Positions 1-8,888 of a stretch of 44,860 nucleotides of DNA are shown here, piece by piece. The translations under genes were made by a program, and so were the position numbers. This DNA is from Zoogloea sp. (lineage in GTDB: Bacteria; Pseudomonadota; Gammaproteobacteria; Burkholderiales; Rhodocyclaceae): positions 1 to 44,860 of the forward strand of contig NZ_JAFLDT010000027.1 of the NCBI RefSeq assembly GCF_017302315.1. The letters are read 5' to 3'. The stretch's first letter is position 1. Every line of letters begins with the position of its first letter. Below the pieces are notes generated by a model, which was not told where the DNA came from, did no database searches, and worked only from the letters and a program-made list of their open reading frames with translations.

Positions 1-939
1 ATCAGCCGCTTTTACCGCGAGCGTTACGGCGTCGACGTGCCGGCAGGGCGCATTGCCGTCACCAACGGTGCCTCGGGCGCGCTGAACCAGGCCTTCGCCT
101 GCCTAGCCGAACCCGGCCGCGAATGGCTGCTGACCGACCCGGGCTATCCGTGCAATCGTCACATTTTGGCCACTTTTTCCGGTCGACCGCGCAACATCCC
201 GGTCGGGCCCGATACCAACTTCCAGCCAACGCCCGCGCTGGTCGAGGCGCACTGGACGTCGCAGACCGACGGCCTGTTGGTCGCATCGCCGGCCAATCCT
301 ACCGGTACCTTACTCACGCTACCGGAAATCGAGGCGCTGGCCGAAACCTGTCGGGCGCATGAGGGCCACTTTCTGGTCGATGAGATTTACCACGGTTTGA
401 CCTACGAAACGGATGCCCCTACCGCCTGCGCTGCCGGCGACGACATCTGGGTGATCAACAGTTTCTCGAAATACTTTCAGATGACCGGCTGGCGGCTCGG
501 TTGGCTGGTCGTACCGGAAGCCTACGTGCGCGACGTCGAGAAGCTGGCGCAAAACCTGACGCTCTGTCCGTCGGCACCAGCTCAGTACGGCGCGCTCGCA
601 GCCTTTGAACCGGCCACGATTGCACTATTAGAGGAACGCCGCGCCGAATTCCGCCGCCGCCGCGACTTCCTGGCCCCGGCACTGGAAGCCATCGGCTTCC
701 GAGTCACCGCCCGCCCGGAAGGCGCCTTTTATCTGTACTGCGACTGCTCGGCACTGACCGACGACAGCTTCACGCTGGCGCGCGACCTTCTCGAAAAAAC
801 CGGGGTTGCCGCAACGCCTGGCCTCGATTTCGGCAGTCACGCGCCGGCGCAGCATATCCGCTTTGCCTACACGACCGGGATCGAGCAACTCGCCGAAGCG
901 GTCGATCGCCTACGCCGTTACTTCGGACGGGAGGCGTAA
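1..939 (+). CDS. PLP-dependent class I/II aminotransferase, 5' end cut by window
   Basis: The reading frame is open from base 1, so the start lies upstream. The GTG at 37 is internal because the codons before it continue the same fold. The protein is a fold-type I pyridoxal-phosphate aminotransferase. The visible core includes the glycine/alanine-rich cofactor-binding turn (TNGASGALNQAF), the substrate-pocket ASPANPTGT, the DEIYHGLTY segment that holds the pyridine nitrogen, and the Schiff-base lysine in NSFSKYFQMTGWRLGW, followed by a C-terminal arginine region near the end. It most resembles broad-specificity aspartate/aromatic-type aminotransferases; the substrate cannot be read from the sequence. 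Its last 30 bases overlap the convergent ampD gene. Confidence 0.9.
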   Translation: MSRFYRERYGVDVPAGRIAVTNGASGALNQAFACLAEPGREWLLTDPGYPCNRHILATFSGRPRNIPVGPDTNFQPTPALVEAHWTSQTDGLLVASPANPTGTLLTLPEIEALAETCRAHEGHFLVDEIYHGLTYETDAPTACAAGDDIWVINSFSKYFQMTGWRLGWLVVPEAYVRDVEKLAQNLTLCPSAPAQYGALAAFEPATIALLEERRAEFRRRRDFLAPALEAIGFRVTARPEGAFYLYCDCSALTDDSFTLARDLLEKTGVAATPGLDFGSHAPAQHIRFAYTTGIEQLAEAVDRLRRYFGREA

Positions 940-1476
940 TTCGGCGCAATGCGCCCGCAAGGCTGACCAATCGAAAAAGGGTCCGGGATCGGTCTTGCGG
1001 CCGGGTGAGATGTCACTGTGCCCGGCAATCGCGGAAATTGGATAGCGTTGGCGCAGGGCGTCCAGCAATGGCCACAGGGCCTGATACTGCAAACCTGAAA
1101 AGGGCTCGAGATCTGAACCTTCCAGTTCAATCCCCACGGAAAAGTCGTTGCAGTTTGTTCGCCCTTCCCAGCAGGAGTCCCCTGCATGCCAAGCGCGTTG
1201 ATCGCAGCCGACAAACTGGATGACCCGGCCATCGCGCAAGATATAGAAATGCGCCGACACTTCGATCCTGGCTATAGCTTCAAAGTAGGGATGAAAGGTG
1301 TGGTCCAATCCATTCACAAAGAATCTCTCGACCCATCCGCCCCCGAATTGTCCCGGTGGCAAACTGATGTTGTGGATCACGATCAGAGTCACCGCCTCGT
1401 TCGCCGGCCGCTCCCCAAAATTGGGTGAAGGCAGGTGATCAACGCCGGTCAGCCACCCCGAAGGCTGCCACTCCAT
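910..1476 (-). CDS. ampD: 1,6-anhydro-N-acetylmuramyl-L-alanine amidase AmpD
   Basis: This 188-aa protein is the cytoplasmic zinc amidase that splits the stem peptide from anhydro-muropeptides during cell-wall recycling. The usual zinc ligands are visible as His35 (VIHNIS), His153 (AGHSDI) and Asp163 (KTDPGPFFDW). The catalytic Glu is at about 117 (GIELEG) and Lys161 precedes the third ligand. Length and lack of a signal peptide match cytosolic AmpD rather than periplasmic AmiD. The ATG shares one base with the stop of the upstream pilR-derived frame (TAATG), so the two are translationally coupled. The 3' end overlaps the convergent aminotransferase gene by 30 bases. Confidence 0.95.
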   Translation of the reverse strand: MEWQPSGWLTGVDHLPSPNFGERPANEAVTLIVIHNISLPPGQFGGGWVERFFVNGLDHTFHPYFEAIARIEVSAHFYILRDGRVIQFVGCDQRAWHAGDSCWEGRTNCNDFSVGIELEGSDLEPFSGLQYQALWPLLDALRQRYPISAIAGHSDISPGRKTDPGPFFDWSALRAHCAELRLPSEVTA

Positions 1477-4400
1477 TACTCGATACCCAAACGTTCCAGG
1501 CGGTAACGCATGGAGCGAAAGGTCACACCCAACATCCGGGCGGCTGCGGTACGGTTGCCATCCGTCTTTTGCAGGGCTTCCAGAATGGCTTGCCGCTCCA
1601 GGCGATTCAGATAGTCATCCAGCGTCTCATCCCCTCGGCCGGCCTCTGCGGCCTCGGTATCTTCCGGTTCCAGGTGCAGATCGGCAACCTCGATCACATC
1701 GCTGGCACTCAGAGCGGTCGCTCTTTCCAGGATATTTTCAAGCTCCCGAACATTGCCGGGGAAGGGATATTGCTCCAGCGCCCTGACTGCCTGATCGGAA
1801 AGCCTGGGCGCGGCGCCGGCTGTCAAACGGGCAAGCAGGGCCTGCACCAGCAGCGCGATATCTTCGCGTCGTTCACGTAGCGGGGGCATGCGCAATTCGA
1901 TGACATTCAGGCGATAGTATAGATCCTGGCGAAAGTTTCCCTTATCGACACACTCACGAAGATTGCGGTGGGTTGCGCAAACGATGCGGACGTCGACACC
2001 ATCCTCGGTGACGCTACCCACTTTGCGGACTCGCTTTTCCTGAATCGCCCGCAGAAGTTTGACCTGCATGCCCAAAGGCAAATCCGCGACTTCGTCGAGA
2101 AAAAGCGTACCGCCGTTGGCCGCCTGAAAGAAGCCTTCCCGCTCGCTATCAGCGCCGGTAAATGCCCCCTTCCGGTAGCCGAAAAACTCGCTCTCCATCA
2201 AATTCTCAGGTATCGCGCCACAATTGACGGCAACAAATGCGCCCCCGCTACGGGCGCTCCGTCCATGAATCAGACGCGCTGCGAGCTCCTTGCCACTGCC
2301 CGACTCCCCGGAGATGTAGACCGGCGCCTGGCTGCGCGCCAGTTTTTCGATCATCCCCCGCACCTGCTGCATCCCGGCGGAATCGCCAATCAAGGACTGC
2401 AAGGGATTGTCCTCTTCGCCGCCCTGGTCGGATACACGTAGCGCGGATTTCACCAAGGCACGCAACTGGTCAAGCCCTACCGGCTTTGCCAAATAGTCAA
2501 ATGCACCTGCCTTCAAGGCCGCCACCGCGTTCTCGGCGCTACCGAAAGCGGTGATCACGGCCCGGAAGTCGCGGTAAACCAGGGCCACCAGGATGATGAT
2601 GGCGCCATAGACGTAGAGCATCATGGGCATCTCGCTGTGCTCCACCTCGTCGTTCACCGCGGCCAGCACGCCGGCGTTGCCGGAGGCCAGGCGGATGCTC
2701 ACCCCCTCCATGGGGTGGGCGGCCCGGAAGACCTTGACCTTGTCGATGACGCGGCTGATGGTGGTGGCCTTGTGATCGGTGAGGAAAAGATGCACCGCCG
2801 TCATGCTGCAGTCCTTGCGCATGAAGCCGCGCATCCGGCCGATCTCGGTGGCCAGGGCAGCGTAGTTGCCCGGGTCGATGGGGATGGCCGACATCTTCGG
2901 GTTGCCCTCGTTGTAGCCCTCGTTGTAGGTGCGCAGCTGCCCCGAGAAGGAGATCGCCGACAGCACGCCCTCGGTGTTCTGCAGGTCCCACACGAAGCGG
3001 TCCTGGTAGGCGCCCAGGGCCACGTTCTCACAGGCCCCGGCGGGCGCCTCGAAGACCACGGTAAGCCAGTCGAGGCCGGTGTCGTAGTTCTCCGAGATGG
3101 CCACCGCGTCGCGGTTGAAGCGGGCCTCGGGGCGCAGCTCGGGGGCACCGGGCTGCAGGGTGCCGATCACCCGGTCGCTGCTCTGCCACACCGATACGCC
3201 GAACACGGCGGTGGTGATCACGATCACCACCAGGGCGTTGCGCGGCTCGGCCACCCGGGCCAGGGTGCGCAGCCAGCGGGCGCGCCGGTCGCGCTTGACC
3301 ATCGCCTCCTGGGCGTAGGCCTTGGTGAAGTGGAAGTACGAGGCCGCGATGGGCAGCATGGCCAGGTTGGTGGTGATCTTGAAGAACACCCCCAGGGACG
3401 CAGTGATCGCCAGCTCCCGCACCATCGGGATGGGGATCATGATCAGGGTGATGAAGGACACGAAGGCCGTCACCAGCGCCAGCACGCCCGGGATGAGCAG
3501 CCCCGAGAAGCTGGCGCGGGCCGCCTCCTCCGTGGTCCGCCCCTGGGACAGCTCGCGGACGATGAAGTTGATCTGCTGCACCCCGTGGGACACCCCGATG
3601 GCGAACACCAGAAAGGGCACCAGCACGGCCAGCGGATCGAGGCCAAAGCCCAGCAGGCGCAGGGCACCGAACTGCCACACCAGCGAGGTGAAGGAGCACA
3701 CGATGGGCAGCAGGGTGAAGCGCAGGGAGTGGCAATACCAGTACACCGCCAGGGCGGTGAGCACCAGGGCCACGGCACAGAACTCCAGCACCGAGGCGGC
3801 ACCGTCGGCGATGTCGCCGATCTGCTTGGCGAAGCCGATGATCTGAATCTCGAAGTCGGCGTCCTCGAACTTGGCGCGCAGGGCTTCGAGCTGCTGGTTA
3901 TAGGCCACGTAGTCGATCTGCTTGCCGTCCTTGTCCACCTCGGCCAGCTCGGCCACGATCATGGCGCTGGTCTGGTCGCGGGACACCAGGGTGCCGACAA
4001 AGCCGCCCTGCCCCGCCGAGCGCTGGATGCCGGCGATGATCTCGGGGTTGAGCTGCTCGGGCATCACCGTGCCGGGGATCAGCGGATCGGCCCGGAAGCC
4101 CTCCTCGGTGATCTCGTTGACGAAGCTGTTGGGGGTCCACAGGGACTGCACGCCAAGACGGTCGACGCTGGGCAGGTAGATCACGGCCTGGGTCACCTCG
4201 TACAGGCGGGTCAGGCCGGCCTGGGTCCAGATGGTGTCCTTGCGGGCCTTGACGACGATGTTGAGGCGGTTGGCCCCGAGCACATCGTTGCGGTATTCCT
4301 TGAAGGTCTCGATGTACTCGTGGCCGGTGGGCATCTGCTTCTCGAAGCCCGCCTCCATGCGTAGCTGCAGGGCAAAGTAACCCATCATGGCAGTAAACAC

Positions 4401-4511
4401 CGCCAGCCAGATCAGGAAGGGCGTCCGGTACCGGAAGCAGAAATTCTCCAGACCCTTGAGCGTGCGGGTCAGCAGGTGGTCCACGTCATCGACGCTGAAT
4501 AAGTTGAGCAT
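1476..4511 (-). CDS. In-frame chimera: RND/MMPL transporter N-part fused to PilR-type sigma-54 regulator C-part
   Basis: One 1011-codon frame joins two unrelated families. Residues 1 to about 652 are an RND/MMPL exporter: cytoplasmic start, TM1, a large periplasmic loop, a block of TM2-TM6 (LEFCAVALVLTALAVYWYC onward), TM7, the second loop and one further helix ending at VALVYRDFRAVI. The remaining helices of the second half are missing. From about residue 653 the protein is PilR, starting inside the receiver domain (TAFGSAENAVAALKAGAFDY) after its phospho-acceptor Asp. It continues with a complete AAA+ core (GESGSGKE Walker A, GAFTGA loop, GGTLFLDEVADL Walker B, FPGNVREL) and a Fis-type helix-turn-helix at the end. 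Neither half is complete, so a working product is doubtful. The upstream DUF1302/DUF1329 genes fit the transporter; the downstream ampD fits pilR. Confidence 0.85.
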   Translation of the reverse strand: MLNLFSVDDVDHLLTRTLKGLENFCFRYRTPFLIWLAVFTAMMGYFALQLRMEAGFEKQMPTGHEYIETFKEYRNDVLGANRLNIVVKARKDTIWTQAGLTRLYEVTQAVIYLPSVDRLGVQSLWTPNSFVNEITEEGFRADPLIPGTVMPEQLNPEIIAGIQRSAGQGGFVGTLVSRDQTSAMIVAELAEVDKDGKQIDYVAYNQQLEALRAKFEDADFEIQIIGFAKQIGDIADGAASVLEFCAVALVLTALAVYWYCHSLRFTLLPIVCSFTSLVWQFGALRLLGFGLDPLAVLVPFLVFAIGVSHGVQQINFIVRELSQGRTTEEAARASFSGLLIPGVLALVTAFVSFITLIMIPIPMVRELAITASLGVFFKITTNLAMLPIAASYFHFTKAYAQEAMVKRDRRARWLRTLARVAEPRNALVVIVITTAVFGVSVWQSSDRVIGTLQPGAPELRPEARFNRDAVAISENYDTGLDWLTVVFEAPAGACENVALGAYQDRFVWDLQNTEGVLSAISFSGQLRTYNEGYNEGNPKMSAIPIDPGNYAALATEIGRMRGFMRKDCSMTAVHLFLTDHKATTISRVIDKVKVFRAAHPMEGVSIRLASGNAGVLAAVNDEVEHSEMPMMLYVYGAIIILVALVYRDFRAVITAFGSAENAVAALKAGAFDYLAKPVGLDQLRALVKSALRVSDQGGEEDNPLQSLIGDSAGMQQVRGMIEKLARSQAPVYISGESGSGKELAARLIHGRSARSGGAFVAVNCGAIPENLMESEFFGYRKGAFTGADSEREGFFQAANGGTLFLDEVADLPLGMQVKLLRAIQEKRVRKVGSVTEDGVDVRIVCATHRNLRECVDKGNFRQDLYYRLNVIELRMPPLRERREDIALLVQALLARLTAGAAPRLSDQAVRALEQYPFPGNVRELENILERATALSASDVIEVADLHLEPEDTEAAEAGRGDETLDDYLNRLERQAILEALQKTDGNRTAAARMLGVTFRSMRYRLERLGIE
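2550..2560. other. Junction between RND transporter and pilR sequence
   Basis: Codons on the transporter side end at about RDFRAV and codons on the PilR side begin at about ITAFGS. The switch lies in or next to the palindrome GTGATCAC. GTGATC could encode Val-Ile in both parents, so short shared sequence may have guided the join. No insertion sequence, target duplication or attachment repeat is visible. Confidence 0.7.
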
Positions 4512-4589
4512 GCTCTGTCATCCACTGGGGTTCGTGTGCGCGCGGGCGCCGGCTGGCCGGGAGGCTGGGCGCCCCCCCGGCAACAGTCT

Positions 4590-6218
4590 TCAGAAGTTGC
4601 GCGACACGTAGGCGCCGACGAAGTCGCGGTCTGCGTAGGGCTGGTCAAACACCCGCGAGCCGCTCCAGAACTTGGCGTAGTTGAGCCCGAACTGCCAGTT
4701 GGCCGGGTTCTGCATGAAGGTGACGATAAAGTTGGCCGACTTCGCCCCTTCCATGAACAGGCCCGACGAGTTGGGGGTGCGGCCCGTGACGGCATGGAAG
4801 AAATACACCTCGGGGATCACCTGCCAGCCCGGGATCAGGCTGCCGTCGTACACCCAGCTGAAGTCCAGGTTGTAGCCCGCCGAGAGCTTGTCGCCCACGG
4901 CCTGGGCGGTGCCGCCCAGATCGAACTCCTGACCCCAGCCCCACACTCCGGCGCCGATGGGCTCGCCCTTGTAGTGCTTGCGCAGGCCCGGATACCAGGT
5001 GGCGACGCCCTCGACCATCAGGGTGGCGGTGGAGGCGTTGCCGAGCAGTCCGAGGATGCCGCCGTAGTCGCCCGGGGTCATGCTAAGGACGCCGGTTAGG
5101 TGCCACTGGTACTTCTTCTCGTCCACCCAGCAGCGTCCGTTGTTGGCGGCGCAGCCATCGAGGTTGGGGTTGAGGGACACCGCGTCCTTCGGGCGGTAGG
5201 ACAACTCGGTGCCCACGGCCCAGTCGCCGACGGGCATGTTGGCGGACACGCCATACACCCGGCGGTCCTGGGCATACACCCACTCCGGCCCCTTCTCGAA
5301 GCTTAGCTGGGGCGCCTTGTCGTGGTAGGCCATGGCGTAGAAGCCCAGGTTCAGCTGAGTGCCCTCCGGCTGCCAGCGCACGGCGGCGCCGTACTGGCCG
5401 GAGTCCTTGGCCTTGCGCCGCGGCAGGCCGTAGGTGCCGTCACCCCGGCCCAGGCCGTTCACCATCGACCAGTAGCTGCCGGTGGGCGGAAAGTAGTTGT
5501 CGTTCCACTTGGTCTGGTAATAGGCCTCGACGTTGACGCCCTTGCCCAGGCCGGTGGCGAAGCTGACGATGGGCGCGGGCAGGAAGACCTCCTTCAGCTG
5601 CGTGCCCGGCTGGGACAGGCGCATGATGTCCAGCGCATTGGTCTGGTTGATGCCCCCAGGGAGAAAGAGGCTCTCGCCCCAGCTGATCACCTGGTTACCG
5701 GCACGTACACGGGCCCGCTGCTCGCCGATGGAGAACTCCTTGCTCACCCAGAAATCCAGCAGGCGGGCCTTGAAGCGCAGATCCTTCTCGGCCTCGTCCG
5801 ACAGGGAGGCAGTGTAGCCGTTGGGGCCGGTGGCGGCACTTACCGCCCCCGTGGTGTGGGTGGCTGAGAAGTCCCGCAGCCAGCTCACCCGCCCCATGAA
5901 TTTCCAGTCGTCGGGCATCTTGAGCAGCAGCTCGTGGGTGCCTTTCAGATAGGTGGTGAAGGCGTCGCCCTTGGCGTAGTTGATGTTGCCCTGGTCTCCG
6001 ACACCGGCGATGGTGGTACAGCCGACGGGGGCGCCTTTGCCACTGGCCCCAGCCACCACCAGGTTGCAAGACGGATCCTGGGCGCGTACACCCAGGCCGA
6101 AGCTGATGGTGGAATCAAAGCTGCCTGAGACGCTCTCGGTATCGAAGGTCACGGCAGCAGCGGAGCCGGCGGCACCGGCGAGGACAGCCGCGGCTGTCAT
6201 CCTGAATACCTTGCGCAT
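4590..6218 (-). CDS. DUF1302-family outer membrane protein
   Basis: This 542-aa protein starts with a clear Sec signal peptide (basic MRKVFRMT, then an alanine-rich core ending near AAAVTFDTES). It is rich in alternating aromatic and polar segments and ends in Phe (YVSRNF), as outer-membrane beta-barrels do. It matches the DUF1302 family in its N-terminal GSFDSTISFGLGVRAQDPS, the SFGVSKEF-like barrel strands and the NQVISWGES motif. DUF1302 proteins sit beside DUF1329 and RND genes in steroid and aromatic degraders and are thought to form an outer-membrane channel or lipid/substrate path; the transported molecule is not established. It lies 34 bases after the DUF1329 gene and 78 bases before the RND gene, in the same direction. 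Confidence 0.88.
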   Translation of the reverse strand: MRKVFRMTAAAVLAGAAGSAAAVTFDTESVSGSFDSTISFGLGVRAQDPSCNLVVAGASGKGAPVGCTTIAGVGDQGNINYAKGDAFTTYLKGTHELLLKMPDDWKFMGRVSWLRDFSATHTTGAVSAATGPNGYTASLSDEAEKDLRFKARLLDFWVSKEFSIGEQRARVRAGNQVISWGESLFLPGGINQTNALDIMRLSQPGTQLKEVFLPAPIVSFATGLGKGVNVEAYYQTKWNDNYFPPTGSYWSMVNGLGRGDGTYGLPRRKAKDSGQYGAAVRWQPEGTQLNLGFYAMAYHDKAPQLSFEKGPEWVYAQDRRVYGVSANMPVGDWAVGTELSYRPKDAVSLNPNLDGCAANNGRCWVDEKKYQWHLTGVLSMTPGDYGGILGLLGNASTATLMVEGVATWYPGLRKHYKGEPIGAGVWGWGQEFDLGGTAQAVGDKLSAGYNLDFSWVYDGSLIPGWQVIPEVYFFHAVTGRTPNSSGLFMEGAKSANFIVTFMQNPANWQFGLNYAKFWSGSRVFDQPYADRDFVGAYVSRNF

Positions 6219-6252
6219 GGAAGGGTTCTCCTTGAGGGGTCAGGTATCCGGA

Positions 6253-7635
6253 TCAGCGCTCGCTGATGGCCCGCAGGTTGTCGGAGGTGTAGAAGCCCTC
6301 TTTTAGCTTGGGATCATTGGCGTCCACAAACCAGCGCATGTCCTTGCCGCCACCCAGGGGGCTCTGGTCCACCAGGTAGCGGTTATCGATCAGGTTGTAC
6401 TGGACGAAGGCCGGGTTGTCGCAGCTGCCTGTCTCATACACCGGGATGACGAAGCCTTCACGGAGCTTCCACAGCTTGCCCTGGGCGTCGTAGTCGTCGG
6501 CCACCACGATGGCCCAGCTGTCCTCATCCACATAGAAGGTGCGCTTGGGGGCCACGTGACGCACACCCGGCTTGACGGTGGCCTCGACCACCCACACCCG
6601 GTGCTGCTCGTAGCGGCGGTTGGCGCTGTTCACGCCGGTGTCCTTGGCCACGTCGTTGAACTTGACGCTCGGGTCATACATGCCGAAGGCGTTGTAGCCG
6701 ACGATCAGCTCCTTCTTGCCCACCAGCTTCCAGTCGAAGCGCTCGATGGTGCCGTTGAACATGCGCGGCTCGTCCATCGTGTACTGGTTTTCAAAGCCGA
6801 TCTGCGGCGCGTCGTAGGCATAGGTGGGCATGCGGCGCACACGGCGCTGGCCCGGGAAGTAGTAGTAAACCTCGTTGGTCTTGTCGAGGTAGTTGGTGAT
6901 GGCCAGGGACTGCCCCGCCAGCGCCGTGGGCGACTTGTAGGAGAAGTAGGTGAAGTACTCCACCGGCGGCAGGGACGACAGGACCGTCGAGCCCTTCTTG
7001 CCCCAGGGGAAGTAATAGGTCTGGGTGGAGGTGGCGGCGATCCACTCGCTGGCCCCCTGGCGCGGCGACAGGGCGGTGTACAGGGTGGGCAGCTCAAAGC
7101 CCGCGCCCGCGTACTTCATCTTCACGTTCCACATCACCTCCGTACCGCTCTTGGGGAGCGGGAAGGGGATGCCCGGCACCGTGGCCTCCTTGAGGCTCCA
7201 GCCATCGGGGCCGAGCTTGGCGGTGGTGACGTTCTTCTTCGTGTTCTCGGCCACGAAATCGGGGTTGGTACAGGTGCGACGGGACGGATAGACATCCATC
7301 TTGTAGCCCTTGGCCTGCTTGATCTGCTGGATCTGGCCCGGCGACAGCTTGTCGGCGTATTTGTCCACGTTGGTGGCGTCGATGCTGTACAGGGGCTTGT
7401 CACCCTGGTGCTTGAAATGCGCCGCCCGGCTCTTGCCATAGGCCCAGCCCGGCGTGGCCGCGTCGCCGCCCTGCCAGGCGGGGATCGACCCATCCTTGTT
7501 GGCGCCCTTCTCGGCACCCACGGGGGTGAGTTCCTTGCCCAGTTTTGCCGCATCGGCCTCGGTGGCCGCCTGAACACTGCCGGTGAGGGCTGACAGGGCG
7601 GCCAGCACGGCGCCCACCTTTCTCATCTTGAACAT
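6253..7635 (-). CDS. DUF1329-family periplasmic protein
   Basis: This 460-aa secreted protein starts at MFKMRKVGAVLAALSALTG, a normal signal peptide. The frame is open for 37 more codons upstream, but an AAGGAGG ribosome site five bases before the ATG at 7635 fixes the start. The body matches DUF1329: AKLGKELTPVGAEKGANKDGSIPAW near the mature N-terminus, the YPSRRTC region, and the RVRRMPTYAYDAPQ and YVDEDSWAIVVADDYDAQGKLW segments. The family has a LolA/LolB-like fold, suggesting a periplasmic carrier of a hydrophobic molecule working with the DUF1302 barrel and the RND pump encoded downstream. It is the first gene of that three-gene run. Confidence 0.9.
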   Translation of the reverse strand: MFKMRKVGAVLAALSALTGSVQAATEADAAKLGKELTPVGAEKGANKDGSIPAWQGGDAATPGWAYGKSRAAHFKHQGDKPLYSIDATNVDKYADKLSPGQIQQIKQAKGYKMDVYPSRRTCTNPDFVAENTKKNVTTAKLGPDGWSLKEATVPGIPFPLPKSGTEVMWNVKMKYAGAGFELPTLYTALSPRQGASEWIAATSTQTYYFPWGKKGSTVLSSLPPVEYFTYFSYKSPTALAGQSLAITNYLDKTNEVYYYFPGQRRVRRMPTYAYDAPQIGFENQYTMDEPRMFNGTIERFDWKLVGKKELIVGYNAFGMYDPSVKFNDVAKDTGVNSANRRYEQHRVWVVEATVKPGVRHVAPKRTFYVDEDSWAIVVADDYDAQGKLWKLREGFVIPVYETGSCDNPAFVQYNLIDNRYLVDQSPLGGGKDMRWFVDANDPKLKEGFYTSDNLRAISER

Positions 7636-7767
7636 GTGAACCTCCTTGGGGGTAGGGGAAGCGGCGTCCCGCCGGGCCCGGACTGCTTGATTGGTGGAAT
7701 CGAGTGTAGAAATCGGGGGGACCGGCTCGTTATCAAAAATCGGCAACTTTTCCGGTCGTGCATTCCA

Positions 7768-8877
7768 TCAACGGGATCTACCTTCGGGCTCCGCGCCAAC
7801 GGGATCCGAGCCCACCGAGGCGGGGCGGGCAATTGGCCAGAACTGGAAGTAGCTGCCGACCACGACCATCAGCGGAAAAGTCACAGCAAGCATCGCCGAA
7901 GCCAACCACAGCTCCATCGCATACCCCGGCGCTCCCGCAATCAGGACAAAACGCTGCCCTGCCACGTGCTCGTAGAGCCACAACATCAGCACTGCCAGTC
8001 CGATGGCAATGCCGTTGAGCACGAGACCACGCCACGGCTGAGGCAACCGTAGCTGGGGCACCCCCTCAAACATGACAAGCAGGATGAAATAGCCAAAGTT
8101 GACGGTGACGCAGACACGCACCATGAACACCACAGGGTCCAGCCCCTGGCCGACAAAGACCGCCCAAAGCCCGGCCGCCACGGCAAGAATGAGCGTCAGA
8201 GCGATGAGACCGAACATTGGCTGCCTGCCCAGCACCGACAGCCGGGCCGTCAGTTTCGTGATCGGCCAGAAGTCGAACAGCACCAGACCCAGCACAGGCA
8301 CAAGCATGGCAATCGAGAAAACCAGTGGCGTCCAGGCCCTGAAGAGGCCATGAGGATCCAACCCTGGCTGGTAGAACGGCGCCCCGACGAGAAAGCCGAA
8401 ATCGAACAGCCATAGATACCCCCCATAGGCCAACCCATAGGCCGCAAGCACCAGGGCAGCCCCCTTCAAGCCCGTATGGCCGATCAAGGAAGAGAACGGC
8501 CAGCACTGCAGTGGCACCACAAGCACCAAAGTTATGGCCACAGAGAAGATCAGGAACATGATCAAGAAAGGTGTAGCCACAGGCAGCGTACCGCCGACCG
8601 TTCGCCAGGCGACATACGCGACGGCCGCACCGATTACGCCGTTCAGTGCCGTGAAGGCCATGCCACGCAACGGCTGGGGCAGCGCGGCCAGCACAAGGGG
8701 GTATCGGGCCTGCCAGACCAGACTTATCACGATTTGCGCAGGCACCATCGCCACCAGGATGACGGTCCCCCAGCCAACCAGCCATTCCGGGCGGACAAGG
8801 AGACAGATGAAAAGCGCAAGAAAAAGAGTCCCTGCCGTGGCCATCAAGCCACGGCGCAAGTGCTGCAAAGAGTTCAT
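7768..8877 (-). CDS. Polytopic inner-membrane protein of the aau operon, unknown function
   Basis: This 369-aa protein has about ten hydrophobic helices spread over its whole length (for example LFLALFICLLV, VILVAMVPAQIVISLVW, GLIALTLILAVAAGLWAVFV) and a short polar C-terminal tail. I do not recognise a catalytic motif. It starts 11 bases after the second cytochrome c gene and is the last gene of the amine dehydrogenase operon. It could correspond to one of the unassigned open reading frames reported downstream of aauA in the Alcaligenes faecalis aau cluster, but this is from memory and unverified. Possible jobs are a quinone-linked membrane electron acceptor, amine transport, or help in cofactor maturation; none is shown by sequence. 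Confidence 0.8.
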   Translation of the reverse strand: MNSLQHLRRGLMATAGTLFLALFICLLVRPEWLVGWGTVILVAMVPAQIVISLVWQARYPLVLAALPQPLRGMAFTALNGVIGAAVAYVAWRTVGGTLPVATPFLIMFLIFSVAITLVLVVPLQCWPFSSLIGHTGLKGAALVLAAYGLAYGGYLWLFDFGFLVGAPFYQPGLDPHGLFRAWTPLVFSIAMLVPVLGLVLFDFWPITKLTARLSVLGRQPMFGLIALTLILAVAAGLWAVFVGQGLDPVVFMVRVCVTVNFGYFILLVMFEGVPQLRLPQPWRGLVLNGIAIGLAVLMLWLYEHVAGQRFVLIAGAPGYAMELWLASAMLAVTFPLMVVVGSYFQFWPIARPASVGSDPVGAEPEGRSR

Positions 8878-8888
8878 GGAAATTCCTG

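Noticed and set aside
2637-4364. 575-codon open frame on the plus strand opposite the RND part
   Set aside because: It is a high-GC shadow of the transporter gene: His/Gly/Asp-rich, no ribosome site and no family resemblance.
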